47,025 nt of DNA from Deltaproteobacteria bacterium (GCA_019310195.1 JAFDET010000001.1:1-47025); one strand, 5' to 3'; counted from the stretch's first letter, positions 25,234 to 35,721 are shown. Notes: generated by a model from the sequence alone, not told the origin. Translations and numbers: made by a program.

Positions 25234-25505
25234 TTTTTCAAGTGGTCGATCGACCGCATTCTCTTGAAGAAACCAGAGCTGATTCCCCAGACACAGGTCA
25301 AGCGCGGGTCCGAACCCGCGGGCACTGAAACCACTCAACTTCAAGGGCTGAACCTCCGAACGAGAAGCTGAGCCGCACCAGCCATCCCCAGCCCCGATCG
25401 AGGGCAAGGACCGCCCCCGGGCGGACCGCCGGTCTCGGAACTCCTCCACTTTCTCCGAGCCTCGAGAACTCCAACCCAACCCCCGTCACCACCCAAGAGG
25501 TCACC
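25231..25505 (+). promoter_or_regulatory. Long C-rich leader of rho
   Basis: A 275-bp untranslated stretch precedes rho. It has a perfect 7-bp hairpin CGCGGGT/ACCCGCG with a 4-nt loop at 25303-25320. The part nearest the start (about 25470-25495) is C-rich with a single G in about 24 bases, as in rut sites bound by Rho. This fits autoregulation of rho as known for E. coli, but that is inference. Confidence 0.45.
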
Positions 25506-26939
25506 GTGTCCCAAGGCAATCGAACTTCAGGGCGACCGCGCGGAAAGAGCCGCCGACCGCGCGGCAACAGCTCGCGTGGAAACCACGCGCCTCGGATGGG
25601 CGGGATGGATCAGGACTTCTCGCCCCTGGACGAGGACTACGACAACACCGACATGATCTATACCGAGGACGAGGACGACGGCGGCGAGCGCATGTACGTC
25701 ACCGACCTCAAGCACAAGCCCATGGAGGAGCTGGCGGAGCTCGCCGAGGGGCTCAACGTCGAGAACGCCGCCGGGCTGCGCAAGCAGGACCTGATCTTCG
25801 CGATCCTGAAGGCCAAGACCGACGCGGACGAGAAGATCTTCGCCGAGGGCTGCCTGGAGACGCTGCCCGACGGCTTCGGCTTCCTGCGCGCGCCGGATCA
25901 GAACTACCTGCCTGGGCCGGACGACATCTACGTCTCGCCGTCGCAGATTCGCCGCTTCGGCCTGCGCACCGGCGACACCATCAAGGGCCAGATCCGGCCG
26001 CCCAAGGAGACCGAGCGTTACTTCGCTCTGCTCAAGGTCGAGAGCATCAACTTCGAGAAGCCCGAGGCAGCTCGACACAAGATTCTCTTCGACAACCTGA
26101 CGCCCCTCTACCCGCTGGAGAAGTTCAACCTGGAGGCGAAGAGCGGGGGTCTCACCACGCGCATCATCGACCTCATCGCGCCCATCGGGAAGGGGCAGCG
26201 TGCGCTGATCACCTCGCCGCCCAAGGCCGGCAAGACGATGATCCTCAAGGACATCGCCAACGCCATCGCGGAGAACCAGCCCGAGTCCTACCTCATCGTG
26301 CTGCTCATCGACGAGCGGCCCGAAGAGGTGACGGACATGCAGCGCAACGTGAAGGCCGAGGTGATCTCCTCCACCTTCGACGAGCCCGCCACCCGCCACG
26401 TACAGGTCGCCGACATGGTGATCGAGAAGGCCAAGCGCCTCACCGAGCACAAGCGCGACGTGGTGATCCTGCTGGACTCGATCACGCGCCTGGCGCGGGC
26501 CCACAACACCGTGGTGCCTCACTCCGGAAAGATCCTCTCGGGAGGTGTGGATTCCAACGCCCTGCACAAGCCCAAGCGCTTCTTCGGTGCGGCGCGCAAT
26601 GTGGAGGAAGGCGGCAGCCTCACCATCGTGGGGACGGCGCTGATCGACACGGGCTCGCGGATGGACGAGGTGATCTTCGAGGAGTTCAAGGGCACCGGAA
26701 ACAGCGAGCTGGTCCTGGACCGCAAGCTGGCCGACCGGCGCACCTACCCGGCCATCGACATCAACCGCTCGGCGACCCGGCGCGAGGAGCTGCTGCTCGA
26801 CGAGCAGACGCTGAGCCGCATGTACCTGCTGCGCAAGGTGCTGTCGCCGCTCTCCCCGGTGGACTCCATGGAGTTCCTGCTGGAGAAGGTCAAAGCCACC
26901 GACTCCAACGAGGAGTTCCTGGCCTCCATGAACTCCTGA
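25506..26939 (+). CDS. rho: Transcription termination factor Rho
   Basis: 477 residues from GTG 25506. The RNA-binding fold has DGFGFLR at 122-128. Walker A is SPPKAGKT at 237-244 and VLLIDERPEEVT follows. The Q/R-loop regions (DSITRLARAHNTV, HKPKRFFGAARNVEEGGSL) match the hexameric helicase. The N-terminus is extended by about 62 residues compared with E. coli Rho: an Arg/Gly-rich part (1-30) followed by an Asp/Glu-rich part (34-60). Such extensions vary among bacteria and may bind RNA or tune the helicase. A long leader precedes it and a palindromic repeat follows its stop. Confidence 0.97.
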   Translation: MSQGNRTSGRPRGKSRRPRGNSSRGNHAPRMGGMDQDFSPLDEDYDNTDMIYTEDEDDGGERMYVTDLKHKPMEELAELAEGLNVENAAGLRKQDLIFAILKAKTDADEKIFAEGCLETLPDGFGFLRAPDQNYLPGPDDIYVSPSQIRRFGLRTGDTIKGQIRPPKETERYFALLKVESINFEKPEAARHKILFDNLTPLYPLEKFNLEAKSGGLTTRIIDLIAPIGKGQRALITSPPKAGKTMILKDIANAIAENQPESYLIVLLIDERPEEVTDMQRNVKAEVISSTFDEPATRHVQVADMVIEKAKRLTEHKRDVVILLDSITRLARAHNTVVPHSGKILSGGVDSNALHKPKRFFGAARNVEEGGSLTIVGTALIDTGSRMDEVIFEEFKGTGNSELVLDRKLADRRTYPAIDINRSATRREELLLDEQTLSRMYLLRKVLSPLSPVDSMEFLLEKVKATDSNEEFLASMNS

Positions 26940-26944
26940 CCCAG

Positions 26945-26968
26945 ACTAAGGACCGTCCCCTTTCTTAG
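26945..26968. repeat. Palindromic repeat after rho, copy A (possible bidirectional terminator)
   Basis: ACTAAG joins directly to GACCGTCCCCTTTCTTAG. The ends ACTAAG and CTTAGT are inverted. It lies between the convergent rho and methyltransferase genes. It is the same as copy B (42982-43010) except for lacking six bases (AAAAGG) in the left arm. Confidence 0.75.
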
Positions 26969-26986
26969 TTCCGTGGATCGCGCGGG

Positions 26987-27790
26987 TCAGAGGCTCTGGC
27001 CTTGCTGCGAGGGACGTAGGCCCGTCGGGACGAGCGGCTTGCGGGCGCGGCGGAACACCGCGAGGAGCTGCTTGCCGCCCATGAGCATGCGCCAGCTCTG
27101 GGTGTGCTCGGCGAAGAGGTCGCGCTTTCGCCTCGGCTTCAAGGGGATGGCCAGGGCCCGGACCAGCAGCGCCAGCGGCGCCAGCCAGCGCTGGCCCCGG
27201 CGCGGCAGCAGCGTGCGCGCCTCCATCAGCTCTAGGCCGGCGTTCTCGGCCATGTAGGCCAGCCGGGTCAGCGTAAGTGGGTTGATATGCCCTCGGTCGA
27301 ATGGCGCGCCGTCGTAGTAGTTGGCGACGCGCCGGGGAGCCTTGGCCAGGGAGCCCGTCAGCAGGAACTGGAGGCGCCGCTCGACGTTCAGGTAGTTGGG
27401 GGTGACGACCACGAGCACGCCGTCGTTCCCCAGGATTCGGGCCAGCTCCCGCAGCAGCAGGAAAGGGCTTTCCAGGTGCTCGATGCCGTCGCCGCAGTAG
27501 ATGAAGCCGAAGCTGGCGTCGGCGTAGGGGAGCGGCCGGTTCAGATCCAGGGTGCAGAACGGAGCCGAGCCGCTGTAGCCCTCGCTGTCCAGGTCCGCGC
27601 CGAAGGCGCGGAAGCCCAGCCGGCCCAACGCCTCCGCCATGCGCCCGGGGCCGCAGGGAACGTCCAGCGCGCGGCCGCGTGCGAGCGGATCGGCGATGGC
27701 CAGCGCCTCCTCGAAGCTGCCGCTGCGGCTGTGCTGGGTGGCCTCGATCGAGTCGAGGAGCTCCGTGTAGCGGCGGTCGGCCATGCCCAT
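26987..27790 (-). CDS. Class I SAM-dependent methyltransferase
   Basis: 267 residues from ATG 27790; GTG 27802 and ATG 27784 are alternatives. The SAM-binding motif I is ALDVPCGPGRMAEAL (~45-58). Motif II/III regions are FGFIYCGDGIEHLESP and ILGNDGVLVVVTPNYLN, as in Methyltransf_11/23 families. The C-terminal third is basic with a hydrophobic stretch (LAPLALLVRALAIPL), which may touch the membrane. It is divergent from a glycosyltransferase, so a role in glycan or lipid modification is possible but not shown. Confidence 0.85.
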   Translation of the reverse strand: MGMADRRYTELLDSIEATQHSRSGSFEEALAIADPLARGRALDVPCGPGRMAEALGRLGFRAFGADLDSEGYSGSAPFCTLDLNRPLPYADASFGFIYCGDGIEHLESPFLLLRELARILGNDGVLVVVTPNYLNVERRLQFLLTGSLAKAPRRVANYYDGAPFDRGHINPLTLTRLAYMAENAGLELMEARTLLPRRGQRWLAPLALLVRALAIPLKPRRKRDLFAEHTQSWRMLMGGKQLLAVFRRARKPLVPTGLRPSQQGQSL

Positions 27791-27876
27791 GCAGGCTAGC
27801 ACCGGCCTTCCGGGCTACCGGAGGGGGCAGCGGGCGCCGCGGGCTGCGCCGGAATGGCGGGGTACCCTCGCCCGCC

Positions 27877-28956
27877 GTGAGGGTCTTCTTCGACAACACC
27901 CGCAGCGCCCTCTCGCTGCACCACGGCGTGGGCAACGTCGGCACCCACTTCTTCCTGGCGCTGAAGCGGCACGGCCGCGACGTGGACCCGGTCTTCCTCT
28001 ACCGCCGCGGCGCCGGCCCGCCGGCGCAGAACCTGGTGGCGCTGCGCGCCCTCGGCTGCACCCCGCTGCGCGCCTACCATCCCTATCTGTCCCTGGACCT
28101 CCCGCTGCGCGGGAGGATCCTGCACAGCAGCTACCACAAGCTGCCGTCCCTGCCCTTTCGCACCCGCATCCTCCACGTCCACGACGTGTGGACGCTGCGG
28201 CCCAACCCGTACCAGTCGTCGGCCTTCCAGGAGGGGCGGGCCGACAAGCTGCGTCGCGTCCTGGAGCGTGCGGACCTCTACACCGTCCTGACCGAGAGCC
28301 TCCGGGACGAGATGGTCTCCCAGCTGGGGGTCGAGGCCGACCGCATCGTCGTCACCGGCTACGGCTGCCCGCGGAGCCTGGAGGGCGATCCCCCGCTGCT
28401 TCCGAGCGCGGGCGCCGAGCTGGATTCCGCAGGGCCTTACGCCCTGATCGTGGCGCGACTCGAGGCGCGCAAGAACTACGAGCACGTGACTCGCGCCGTG
28501 GCCGCGGTGCCGGACCTGCGCCTGGTGGTGGTGGGGATTCCCGGCTTCGAGGGAGAGCGCCTGGCGGAGGAGTCCTTGCGTGCGCTGCGCGAGCAGGGAC
28601 GCCTGACGTGGCACCGCCAGGTCTCGCCCGCGGCCCTGGCGCAGCTCTACCGGGGCGCCCTCGCCTACGTCTGCCCGTCCTGGGAGGAGGGCTTCGGCAT
28701 CACGCTGCTCGAGGCCATGAGCTACGGCACCCCGGTGATCACCTCGGATCGCTCCGCGAACCGCGAGGTGGTGGCGGGCGGCGGAACCCTGGTGGACCCG
28801 GCCGACTGGGAGGCATCGGCGGAGTGCCTGGCAGCGCTGCTCGCCGATCCGGACGTCCGGGAGGAGCACAGCCGGCGGGCCCGTGCGCGGGCGGCGGAGT
28901 TTCGCTGGGAGGACGTGGCCGCGCGCTTGGAGGACCTCTACCGAAGCGTCGCCTGA
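27877..28956 (+). CDS. Glycosyltransferase family 4-like
   Basis: 359 residues from GTG 27877. The GT-B fold is evident. The C-terminal half has ALIVARLEARKNYEHV (nucleotide-sugar domain start) and CPSWEEGFGITLLEAMSYGT, the EX7E-type signature, then NREVVAGGGTLVDPAD. The N-terminal half has FFDNTRSALSLHHGVGN. It would transfer a sugar to a cell-surface glycan or lipid. It is divergent from the methyltransferase across an 86-bp gap. Donor and acceptor cannot be told. Confidence 0.88.
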   Translation: MRVFFDNTRSALSLHHGVGNVGTHFFLALKRHGRDVDPVFLYRRGAGPPAQNLVALRALGCTPLRAYHPYLSLDLPLRGRILHSSYHKLPSLPFRTRILHVHDVWTLRPNPYQSSAFQEGRADKLRRVLERADLYTVLTESLRDEMVSQLGVEADRIVVTGYGCPRSLEGDPPLLPSAGAELDSAGPYALIVARLEARKNYEHVTRAVAAVPDLRLVVVGIPGFEGERLAEESLRALREQGRLTWHRQVSPAALAQLYRGALAYVCPSWEEGFGITLLEAMSYGTPVITSDRSANREVVAGGGTLVDPADWEASAECLAALLADPDVREEHSRRARARAAEFRWEDVAARLEDLYRSVA

Positions 28957-29000
28957 CGGCTGCCGGCCGATGTCCAGGCAGGTTCGAGGCCGCCCGGGGT

Positions 29001-29029
29001 TTGCAGCCCAGGGGCAGAAAGGCTATCCA
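29001..29029 (+). promoter_or_regulatory. Weak promoter candidate upstream of prfA
   Basis: TTGCAG (29001-29006) and TATCCA (29024-29029) are 17 nt apart, with three matches each. They lie in the 256-bp gap before prfA (28957-29212), which holds nothing else I recognise. rpmE, often found before prfA, is absent. Confidence 0.2.
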
Positions 29030-29212
29030 ATTCGACGTGTTGTGGATGGAGAACCATCTGGTGCGAGGACATCGTTAGGGGCCCCTAGGCCTCCTGGCGA
29101 ACCACACCCGACTGTCCGCGGCACCGCTCCCCGTACGTATCTCGAAACCACCCCCCTGGATTCTGGAGCCCTCGGAGACGCCCCCCGCGGACGTCGGGGA
29201 CGAGGCTTTGGC

Positions 29213-30279
<1,067 letters not shown>

Positions 30280-30283
<4 letters not shown>

Positions 30284-31164
30284 GTTCCGAGCGCACCGAG
30301 CGAGTCTGGACGGTGCTCGATCTGCTGCGCTGGACGACGGACCACTTCGCGTCCCGCGGCATCGATACGCCGCGCCTGGATGCCGAGGTGCTGCTGGCCT
30401 ACGCGCTGGAGTGCGACCGGCTGCGCCTCTACGTGGAGTACGAAAAGCCCGTCGAGGAACCGGAGCGCGCCCGATTCCGCGCGCTGGTGCAGCGCCGCGC
30501 CGATGAGCGGATTCCCGTGGCGTTGCTGACCGGGACCCGTGAGTTCTGGTCGCTGTCCTTCGAGGTCACGCCGGACGTCCTGGTTCCGCGCCCCGAGACC
30601 GAGACCCTGGTGACCGCCGCCTTGGAGCGCCTGCCCGATGCGGAGGCGGAGCTTCGCGTGCTGGACGTGGGAACCGGGTCGGGCGCGGTGGCGCTGGCCC
30701 TGGCCACCGAGCGCCCCAAGGCGCGGGTGGTGGCGACGGATCTTTCGGCCGCCGCCCTGGCGGTGGCCGGCCGCAATGCCGAGCGTCTGGGCCTGGCCGA
30801 CCGCGTCGCGTTCGCCGAGGGCGACTTGTTCGAGCCGCTGGCCGGCGAGCGCTTCGACCTGGTCATCTCCAACCCCCCCTACATCGGCCGCGGCGAGGCC
30901 GACAGCCTGGCGCCGGAGCTCCGCCACGAGCCGGAGTCGGCGCTCTACGCCGGGGCCGACGGGCTGGAGGTGTTGCGGCGCCTGGTGGCCGAGGCGTCCG
31001 ACCACCTGGAAGCGGGCGGCGTACTGGCCCTGGAGATCGATCCGCGGCAGGCCCCGGCGCTGCTGCAGCTGTGCACCGATGCGGGCCTGCGCGACGTGCG
31101 CGTGCACCGCGACTTGGCCGGGCGCGAGCGCGCGGTCAGCGCACTCGCCGGAGGGGAAGCGTAG
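30280..31164 (+). CDS. prmC: Release factor glutamine methyltransferase
   Basis: 294 residues. The SAM motif VLDVGTGSGAVALAL is at ~127-141 and the catalytic NPPY at 198-201. The N-terminal helical domain recognises release factors. It methylates the GGQ glutamine of RF1 and RF2. ATGA overlap with prfA; murA follows without a gap. Confidence 0.96.
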
Positions 31165-32424
31165 ATGGACCGCATCGTCGTACGCGGCGGGCCGCGCCTC
31201 GAGGGCGTCGTGCACGCGTCGGGCTCCAAGAACGCCACCCTGGCGTTGATGGCTGCGGCGCTCCTGGCCGAAGGAGAGACCCGGCTTGCCAACGCGCCGC
31301 GCGTGCGCGACGTGGATGCCATGCTGGAGCTCCTGCGCGCGCTGGGCGCCCAGGCGGAGTGGCTTTCCGACGAGCCCCACACGCTGCGCATCGATGCATC
31401 GCGCATCGTGGAGCCGGAGGCGCCCTACGACCTGGTGCGAAAGATGCGCGCCTCGTTCATGGTGCTGGGCCCGCTGCTGGGGCGCTGCGGGCTGGCGCGG
31501 GTTTCCGAGCCCGGCGGCTGCGCCATCGGCGTGCGCCCGATCGATCAGCACCTGAAGGGCTTCGCTGCCCTGGGCGCCAAGATCTCGCTGGACCACGGGA
31601 CCGTGGAGGCCCGCGTCGAGAAGCTGGTGGGCGGCCGCGTGGTCTTCGACATGGTCAGCGTCAACGGCACCCAGAACGTGATGATGGCCGCGGCGCTGGC
31701 GAGGGGCGAGACGCTGATCGAGAACGCCGCCCGCGAGCCCGAGGTGCTGGAGCTTGCGGACGCGCTGGCGCGCATGGGTGTCGACCTGGAAGGCGCCGGG
31801 AGTGACTGCATCCGCGTGCGCGGCGCCCGCAGGCTGCGTGGCATCCACCACACTGTGAGCGGCGACCGCATCGAGACCGGGACCCTTCTCACCGCGGGCA
31901 TCGTGACCCGCGGCGACGTGACCGTGACGGGCACCGACCCGACCCACCTGGACGCGGTGCTGGACAAGCTTCGCGAGGGCGGCGCCGAGCTGGACGTCGC
32001 CGCCGATCGCGTGCGCGCTCGGGCCGGGGAGCCGCTGCGCGGCGTGGACGTGTCCACCGCGCCCTACCCTGGCTTTCCCACAGACATGCAGGCACAGCTT
32101 CTGGCCGCGCTGTGCACCGCCGACGGCTCCAGCGTGGTCACCGAGAATGTGTTCGAGAATCGCTTCATGCACGTTCCGGAGCTGCAGCGCATGGGTGCCG
32201 ACATCTCACTTCAAGGTCGCGCGGCCCTGGTGCGCGGCGTTCCGCGGCTGGCGGGTGCACCGGTCATGGCCACCGACTTGCGGGCTTCGGCGTGCCTGCT
32301 GGTGGCGGGGCTTGCCGCGGAGGGCACGACCACGGTGAGTCGCGTCTACCACATCGATCGCGGGTACGAACGCATCGAAGAGAAGCTGCGTTCTCTCGGT
32401 GCCGACATTCGGAGGGAGTCCTGA
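31165..32424 (+). CDS. murA: UDP-N-acetylglucosamine 1-carboxyvinyltransferase
   Basis: 419 residues, full length. It catalyses the first committed step of peptidoglycan synthesis with PEP. Lys22 and Asn23 (SGSKNATL) and the active-site Cys119 (GGCAIGVRPID) are present. The Cys suggests normal fosfomycin sensitivity at this site, by family knowledge. TGATG overlap with hisD. The start directly follows the prmC stop. Confidence 0.97.
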   Translation: MDRIVVRGGPRLEGVVHASGSKNATLALMAAALLAEGETRLANAPRVRDVDAMLELLRALGAQAEWLSDEPHTLRIDASRIVEPEAPYDLVRKMRASFMVLGPLLGRCGLARVSEPGGCAIGVRPIDQHLKGFAALGAKISLDHGTVEARVEKLVGGRVVFDMVSVNGTQNVMMAAALARGETLIENAAREPEVLELADALARMGVDLEGAGSDCIRVRGARRLRGIHHTVSGDRIETGTLLTAGIVTRGDVTVTGTDPTHLDAVLDKLREGGAELDVAADRVRARAGEPLRGVDVSTAPYPGFPTDMQAQLLAALCTADGSSVVTENVFENRFMHVPELQRMGADISLQGRAALVRGVPRLAGAPVMATDLRASACLLVAGLAAEGTTTVSRVYHIDRGYERIEEKLRSLGADIRRES

Positions 32425-33791
32425 TGGCCAGTCGAACCACCAAGGCGATCCTTCCGGTCTACAAGACCGGTGAGCCGCGCTTTCGCACCGCGCTCAAGAA
32501 GCTCATCGATCGCCGCGAACAAGAGGATCCGTCCGTCGAAAAGACCGCTCGCAAGATCCTGGACCAGGTCCGCGACGGCGGTGACGACGCGTTGCTCGCT
32601 CTGGTGCGCAAGTACGACCGCGCACCGGTCAGCGTACTGGAGGTCACCCCCCAGGAATGGGACGACGGCGTCGAGCAGGTCGACGCCGCTGACCGGGCGG
32701 CCATCGGCAAGGCGGCCATGCGGGTGCGCGAGTTCCACAAGAAGCGCATCGCGGGAAGCTGGGAGATGCGCGAGGAGGGCGGCGCCTTCATGGGCCACCG
32801 GGTTCGGGCGTTGGAGCGCGTGGGGATCTACGTGCCCGGCGGCAAGGCCGCCTATCCGTCGTCGGTGATCATGAACGCGATTCCCGCGTCGGTGGTGGAA
32901 GTGCCCGAGATCGTGATGGCCACCCCGCCCCAGGCCGACGGGTCGATCCGGCCCGACGTGCTGATCGCGGCGCGCGTGGCGGGCGTCCACCGCGTCTTCC
33001 GCATGGGCGGGGCCCAGGCGATCGGTGCGCTGGCCTTCGGTACGGAGTCCGTGCCGCGTGTCGACAAGATCGTGGGACCGGGAAACCAGTACGTGGCCGC
33101 TGCCAAACGCCTGGTCTTCGGCCGGGTGGCGATCGACGCAGAGGCCGGGCCCACGGAGGTGCTGGTGGTGGCGGACAAGACGGCCACTCCCGCCTGGGTG
33201 GCCGCCGACCTGCTGTCCCAGGCCGAGCACGACGAGCAGGCCGGCGTTGTCCTGGTGACCACCTCCAGGAGCATCGCGACCCGCGTCCAGGAGCAGCTGG
33301 CGCGCCAGCTGAAGGGGCTCGAGCGCGCCAAGATCGCCCGGCAGGCGCTCTCGAAGGGCGGCGCCATCTTCGTGGTGAAGAACCTGGAGGAGGCCATGGA
33401 TGTGGCGAACGCCTATGCCCCGGAGCACCTGGTGCTGGCGGTGAACGACGCCGACGAGACGCTGCGCCTGGTCGAAAATGCGGGGACGGTCTTGCTGGGC
33501 CACTACACACCGGTGGCCGTGGGCGACTACCTGGCCGGTCCCAACCACGTGCTGCCGACGGGGGGCACCGCTCGCTTCTTCTCGCCGCTGGGCGTCGACG
33601 ACTTCCTCAAGCGCACGGCGTTCGTGCGCTTCGATCCGCCCAAGCTGCGGGAGCTGGGGGCGGACGTGATCCGATTGGCGGAGCTGGAGGGCCTGCCGGG
33701 GCACGGCCAGTCGGTGGAGCTGCGGCTCCAGAAGATCCGGCGCGCCCGGCGCGAACGCGAAGCGGCGCGAGCCGCGGAGGTGGAGCTGTGA
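32424..33791 (+). CDS. hisD: Histidinol dehydrogenase
   Basis: 455 residues, slightly longer than the usual ~430. It oxidises histidinol to histidine with NAD and zinc. Motifs: GIYVPGGKAAYPSSVIMN, GPGNQYVAAAK, LLSQAEHDEQA (zinc and catalytic region), and NHVLPTGGTARF. The C-terminal ~25 residues are Arg/Glu/Ala-rich and extra. It overlaps murA and hisB. hisG, often next to it in related gene orders, is not here. Confidence 0.96.
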   Translation: MASRTTKAILPVYKTGEPRFRTALKKLIDRREQEDPSVEKTARKILDQVRDGGDDALLALVRKYDRAPVSVLEVTPQEWDDGVEQVDAADRAAIGKAAMRVREFHKKRIAGSWEMREEGGAFMGHRVRALERVGIYVPGGKAAYPSSVIMNAIPASVVEVPEIVMATPPQADGSIRPDVLIAARVAGVHRVFRMGGAQAIGALAFGTESVPRVDKIVGPGNQYVAAAKRLVFGRVAIDAEAGPTEVLVVADKTATPAWVAADLLSQAEHDEQAGVVLVTTSRSIATRVQEQLARQLKGLERAKIARQALSKGGAIFVVKNLEEAMDVANAYAPEHLVLAVNDADETLRLVENAGTVLLGHYTPVAVGDYLAGPNHVLPTGGTARFFSPLGVDDFLKRTAFVRFDPPKLRELGADVIRLAELEGLPGHGQSVELRLQKIRRARREREAARAAEVEL

Positions 33792-34381
33792 GCGATCAGA
33801 GAAGGGCCGTCATCGAACGCAAGACCGGCGAGACCGAGATCCGTCTCGCGCTCGACCTGGACGGCTCCGGCCAGTACCAGGTGGATACCGGGATCGCGTT
33901 CTTCGACCACATGCTCGAGTCCTTCGCGAAGCACGGTCTGTTCGATCTGGACCTGCGCGCCAAGGGCGACCTGGAAGTGGACCTGCACCACACGGTCGAG
34001 GACGTGGGCATCGTGCTGGGCCAGGCCCTGCGCCAAGCGTTGGGAAGTGCTGCCGGTATCCGTCGCTACGGAAGCTTCGTGCTGCCCATGGCCGAGGCCA
34101 AGGTGGAGGTTGCGCTCGATCTCTCGAACCGGGCGTACCTGGTCTACCGGGTGGACCTGGCCAACGACCGTGTGGGCGAGTTCGACGCCAGCCTGGTGGA
34201 GGACTTCTTGTTCGCCTTCGCACAGAACGGCGGAATCGATCTTCACGTGGAGAAGCGTTACGGGCGCAGTCCCCACCACGTGGTGGAGGCGATCTTCAAG
34301 GGCCTGGCCCGCGCTCTGCGCGGGGCGGTGGAGATCGATTCCCGGGTGGAGGGGGTCCCCTCGGTGAAGGGGACCTTGTAG
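33788..34381 (+). CDS. hisB: Imidazoleglycerol-phosphate dehydratase
   Basis: 197 residues, the monofunctional form without the histidinol-phosphatase domain. The metal-binding motifs are FFDHML, DLHHTVEDVGI and RSPHHVVEAIFK. It forms imidazole-acetol phosphate in histidine synthesis. GTG 33788 overlaps the hisD stop (GTGA). Six nt separate it from hisH. Confidence 0.96.
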   Translation: MSDQRRAVIERKTGETEIRLALDLDGSGQYQVDTGIAFFDHMLESFAKHGLFDLDLRAKGDLEVDLHHTVEDVGIVLGQALRQALGSAAGIRRYGSFVLPMAEAKVEVALDLSNRAYLVYRVDLANDRVGEFDASLVEDFLFAFAQNGGIDLHVEKRYGRSPHHVVEAIFKGLARALRGAVEIDSRVEGVPSVKGTL

Positions 34382-34387
34382 CGAGCC

Positions 34388-35038
34388 ATGTCCGCAACCC
34401 CCCTCACTGCAGCCGTCGTGGACTACGGCTTCGGCAACGTGCGCAGCGTGTCCAAGGCGCTGGCGCGCTCGGGGCTCGTGCCGGACGTGACCGCCGATCC
34501 CGCTGCCGTCGCTCGCGCGGACGCCGTGGTGCTGCCCGGTGTGGGCAACTTCGCCGATGCGGCGGCCAGCCTGCGCGCCAAGGGTCTGGACCGCGCCATC
34601 CAGGATGCCATCGCCGCCTCGCGTCCCTATCTGGGTCTGTGCCTTGGGCTCCAGCTCCTGTTCGAGGAGAGCGACGAGCACGGAGTGACCCCGGGCTGGG
34701 GGTTGCTGCCGGGCCGGGTCGAGCGCTTCGCGGATCGCGGATCCGACGGCGAGCCGCTGCGGGTTCCCCACATCGGATGGAATCGGGTCCGCTTTCGGGG
34801 CGAGCACCCCATGCTGCAGGACCTCCCCGAGGAGGACTGCTACTACTTCGTGCACTCCTATCGCGCCGTTCCGTCAGAGGAAGGTCAGGTGGTGGGAGAG
34901 GCCGACTACGGCGGACCGCTGGCCGCGGCCGTAGCCAGCGAGGGGATCTTCGCCGTGCAGTTCCATCCCGAGAAGAGCCAGAGTGCCGGCAAGCGCGTCC
35001 TCGACGCGTTCGCGGCGTGGGTAGGCCGATGCCGCTGA
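34388..35038 (+). CDS. hisH: Imidazole glycerol phosphate synthase, glutaminase subunit
   Basis: 216 residues. A class I glutamine amidotransferase with nucleophile Cys in LGLCLGLQLLFE and the His/Glu pair in VQFHPEKSQ. VVDYGFGNVRSV is the HisH N-terminal motif. It supplies ammonia to HisF, encoded 1.4 kb downstream. Its 3' end overlaps the lipoprotein gene by 10 nt. Confidence 0.96.
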   Translation: MSATPLTAAVVDYGFGNVRSVSKALARSGLVPDVTADPAAVARADAVVLPGVGNFADAAASLRAKGLDRAIQDAIAASRPYLGLCLGLQLLFEESDEHGVTPGWGLLPGRVERFADRGSDGEPLRVPHIGWNRVRFRGEHPMLQDLPEEDCYYFVHSYRAVPSEEGQVVGEADYGGPLAAAVASEGIFAVQFHPEKSQSAGKRVLDAFAAWVGRCR

Positions 35039-35712
35039 GTCGCGCGCTTCTCGCACTGTGCGCCGTGGCGCTGCTGTCCAGTGCCTGCGCCCAGGCGCCC
35101 ACGGCGCGCTCGGAGATCTACGCCTCCGGCAAGGAGGCGCGCGAGCTGAACATCGACAAGGTGGCCATCGCGCCGTTCCGCGTTGCGGACCTGTACCCGC
35201 GCACGGGCACGCGCAACGTTCCGGGCCCGGAGGCCGCGGCGCTGATCGAGCGTTTCGTCACCGAGGCGCTCATGAAGCGCGGCATTCGGGTGGTGCCCGT
35301 GGGCGACGTGCGTACGGCGCTGGGGCTCACGCCGGAGATGGCCACGCCCCCGCCGCGCATCGTGGCTCAGGTGGTGCACAAGGAGTTCGGCACGCCTGCC
35401 GTCGCGTACGGCACCGTCTACCGGATGCGCGAGCGCGCACCGGAGGCCATGGGCTCCTCTACGGCGGCCAGCGTCTGGTTCGAGGTGGTGGTGCTCAAGG
35501 CCCCGGGCGGCGCGCGCCTGTGGAAGAGCAGCATCAACGAGACCCAGCGGCCGCTCAACGAGAACGTCTTCAATGTCGGGCGCTATCCGGGCGGCGGCAT
35601 GCGCTGGCTCTCGGTAGAGGAGCTGGCGCGCTGGGGCGCAGGGGAGCTGGCCGGCGAGTTCCCGTACGGCAGCGGCGCCGACCTCCAGTCGCCGGGACGC
35701 ACGCGCTGGTAG
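35029..35712 (+). CDS. Predicted lipoprotein of unknown function inside the his operon
   Basis: 227 residues from ATG 35029, overlapping hisH by 10 nt. The N-terminus is a lipoprotein signal, ALLALCAVALLSSAC, with a lipobox-like SSAC. The mature part has a domain reminiscent of CsgG/GNA1162-type outer-membrane lipoproteins (DKVAIAPFRV, GIRVVPVGDVRTALG), with a middle VAYGTVYRMRER. I do not recognise a named family. Its position between hisH and hisA has no metabolic logic that I can see; it probably uses the operon only for expression. Confidence 0.78.
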   Translation: MPLSRALLALCAVALLSSACAQAPTARSEIYASGKEARELNIDKVAIAPFRVADLYPRTGTRNVPGPEAAALIERFVTEALMKRGIRVVPVGDVRTALGLTPEMATPPPRIVAQVVHKEFGTPAVAYGTVYRMRERAPEAMGSSTAASVWFEVVVLKAPGGARLWKSSINETQRPLNENVFNVGRYPGGGMRWLSVEELARWGAGELAGEFPYGSGADLQSPGRTRW

Positions 35713-35721
35713 GTCCCGGCC

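Noticed and set aside
25201..25238. Intrinsic terminator of the pgeF operon at the T6 run
   Set aside because: The only hairpin before the T-run has a 5-bp stem, an 11-nt loop and a gap of 11 nt to the Ts; a promoter reading fits at least as well.
25303..25320. T-arm-like hairpin that could mark a tRNA
   Set aside because: The loop has 4-6 nt rather than the 7-nt T-loop, and no anticodon or acceptor arm surrounds it.
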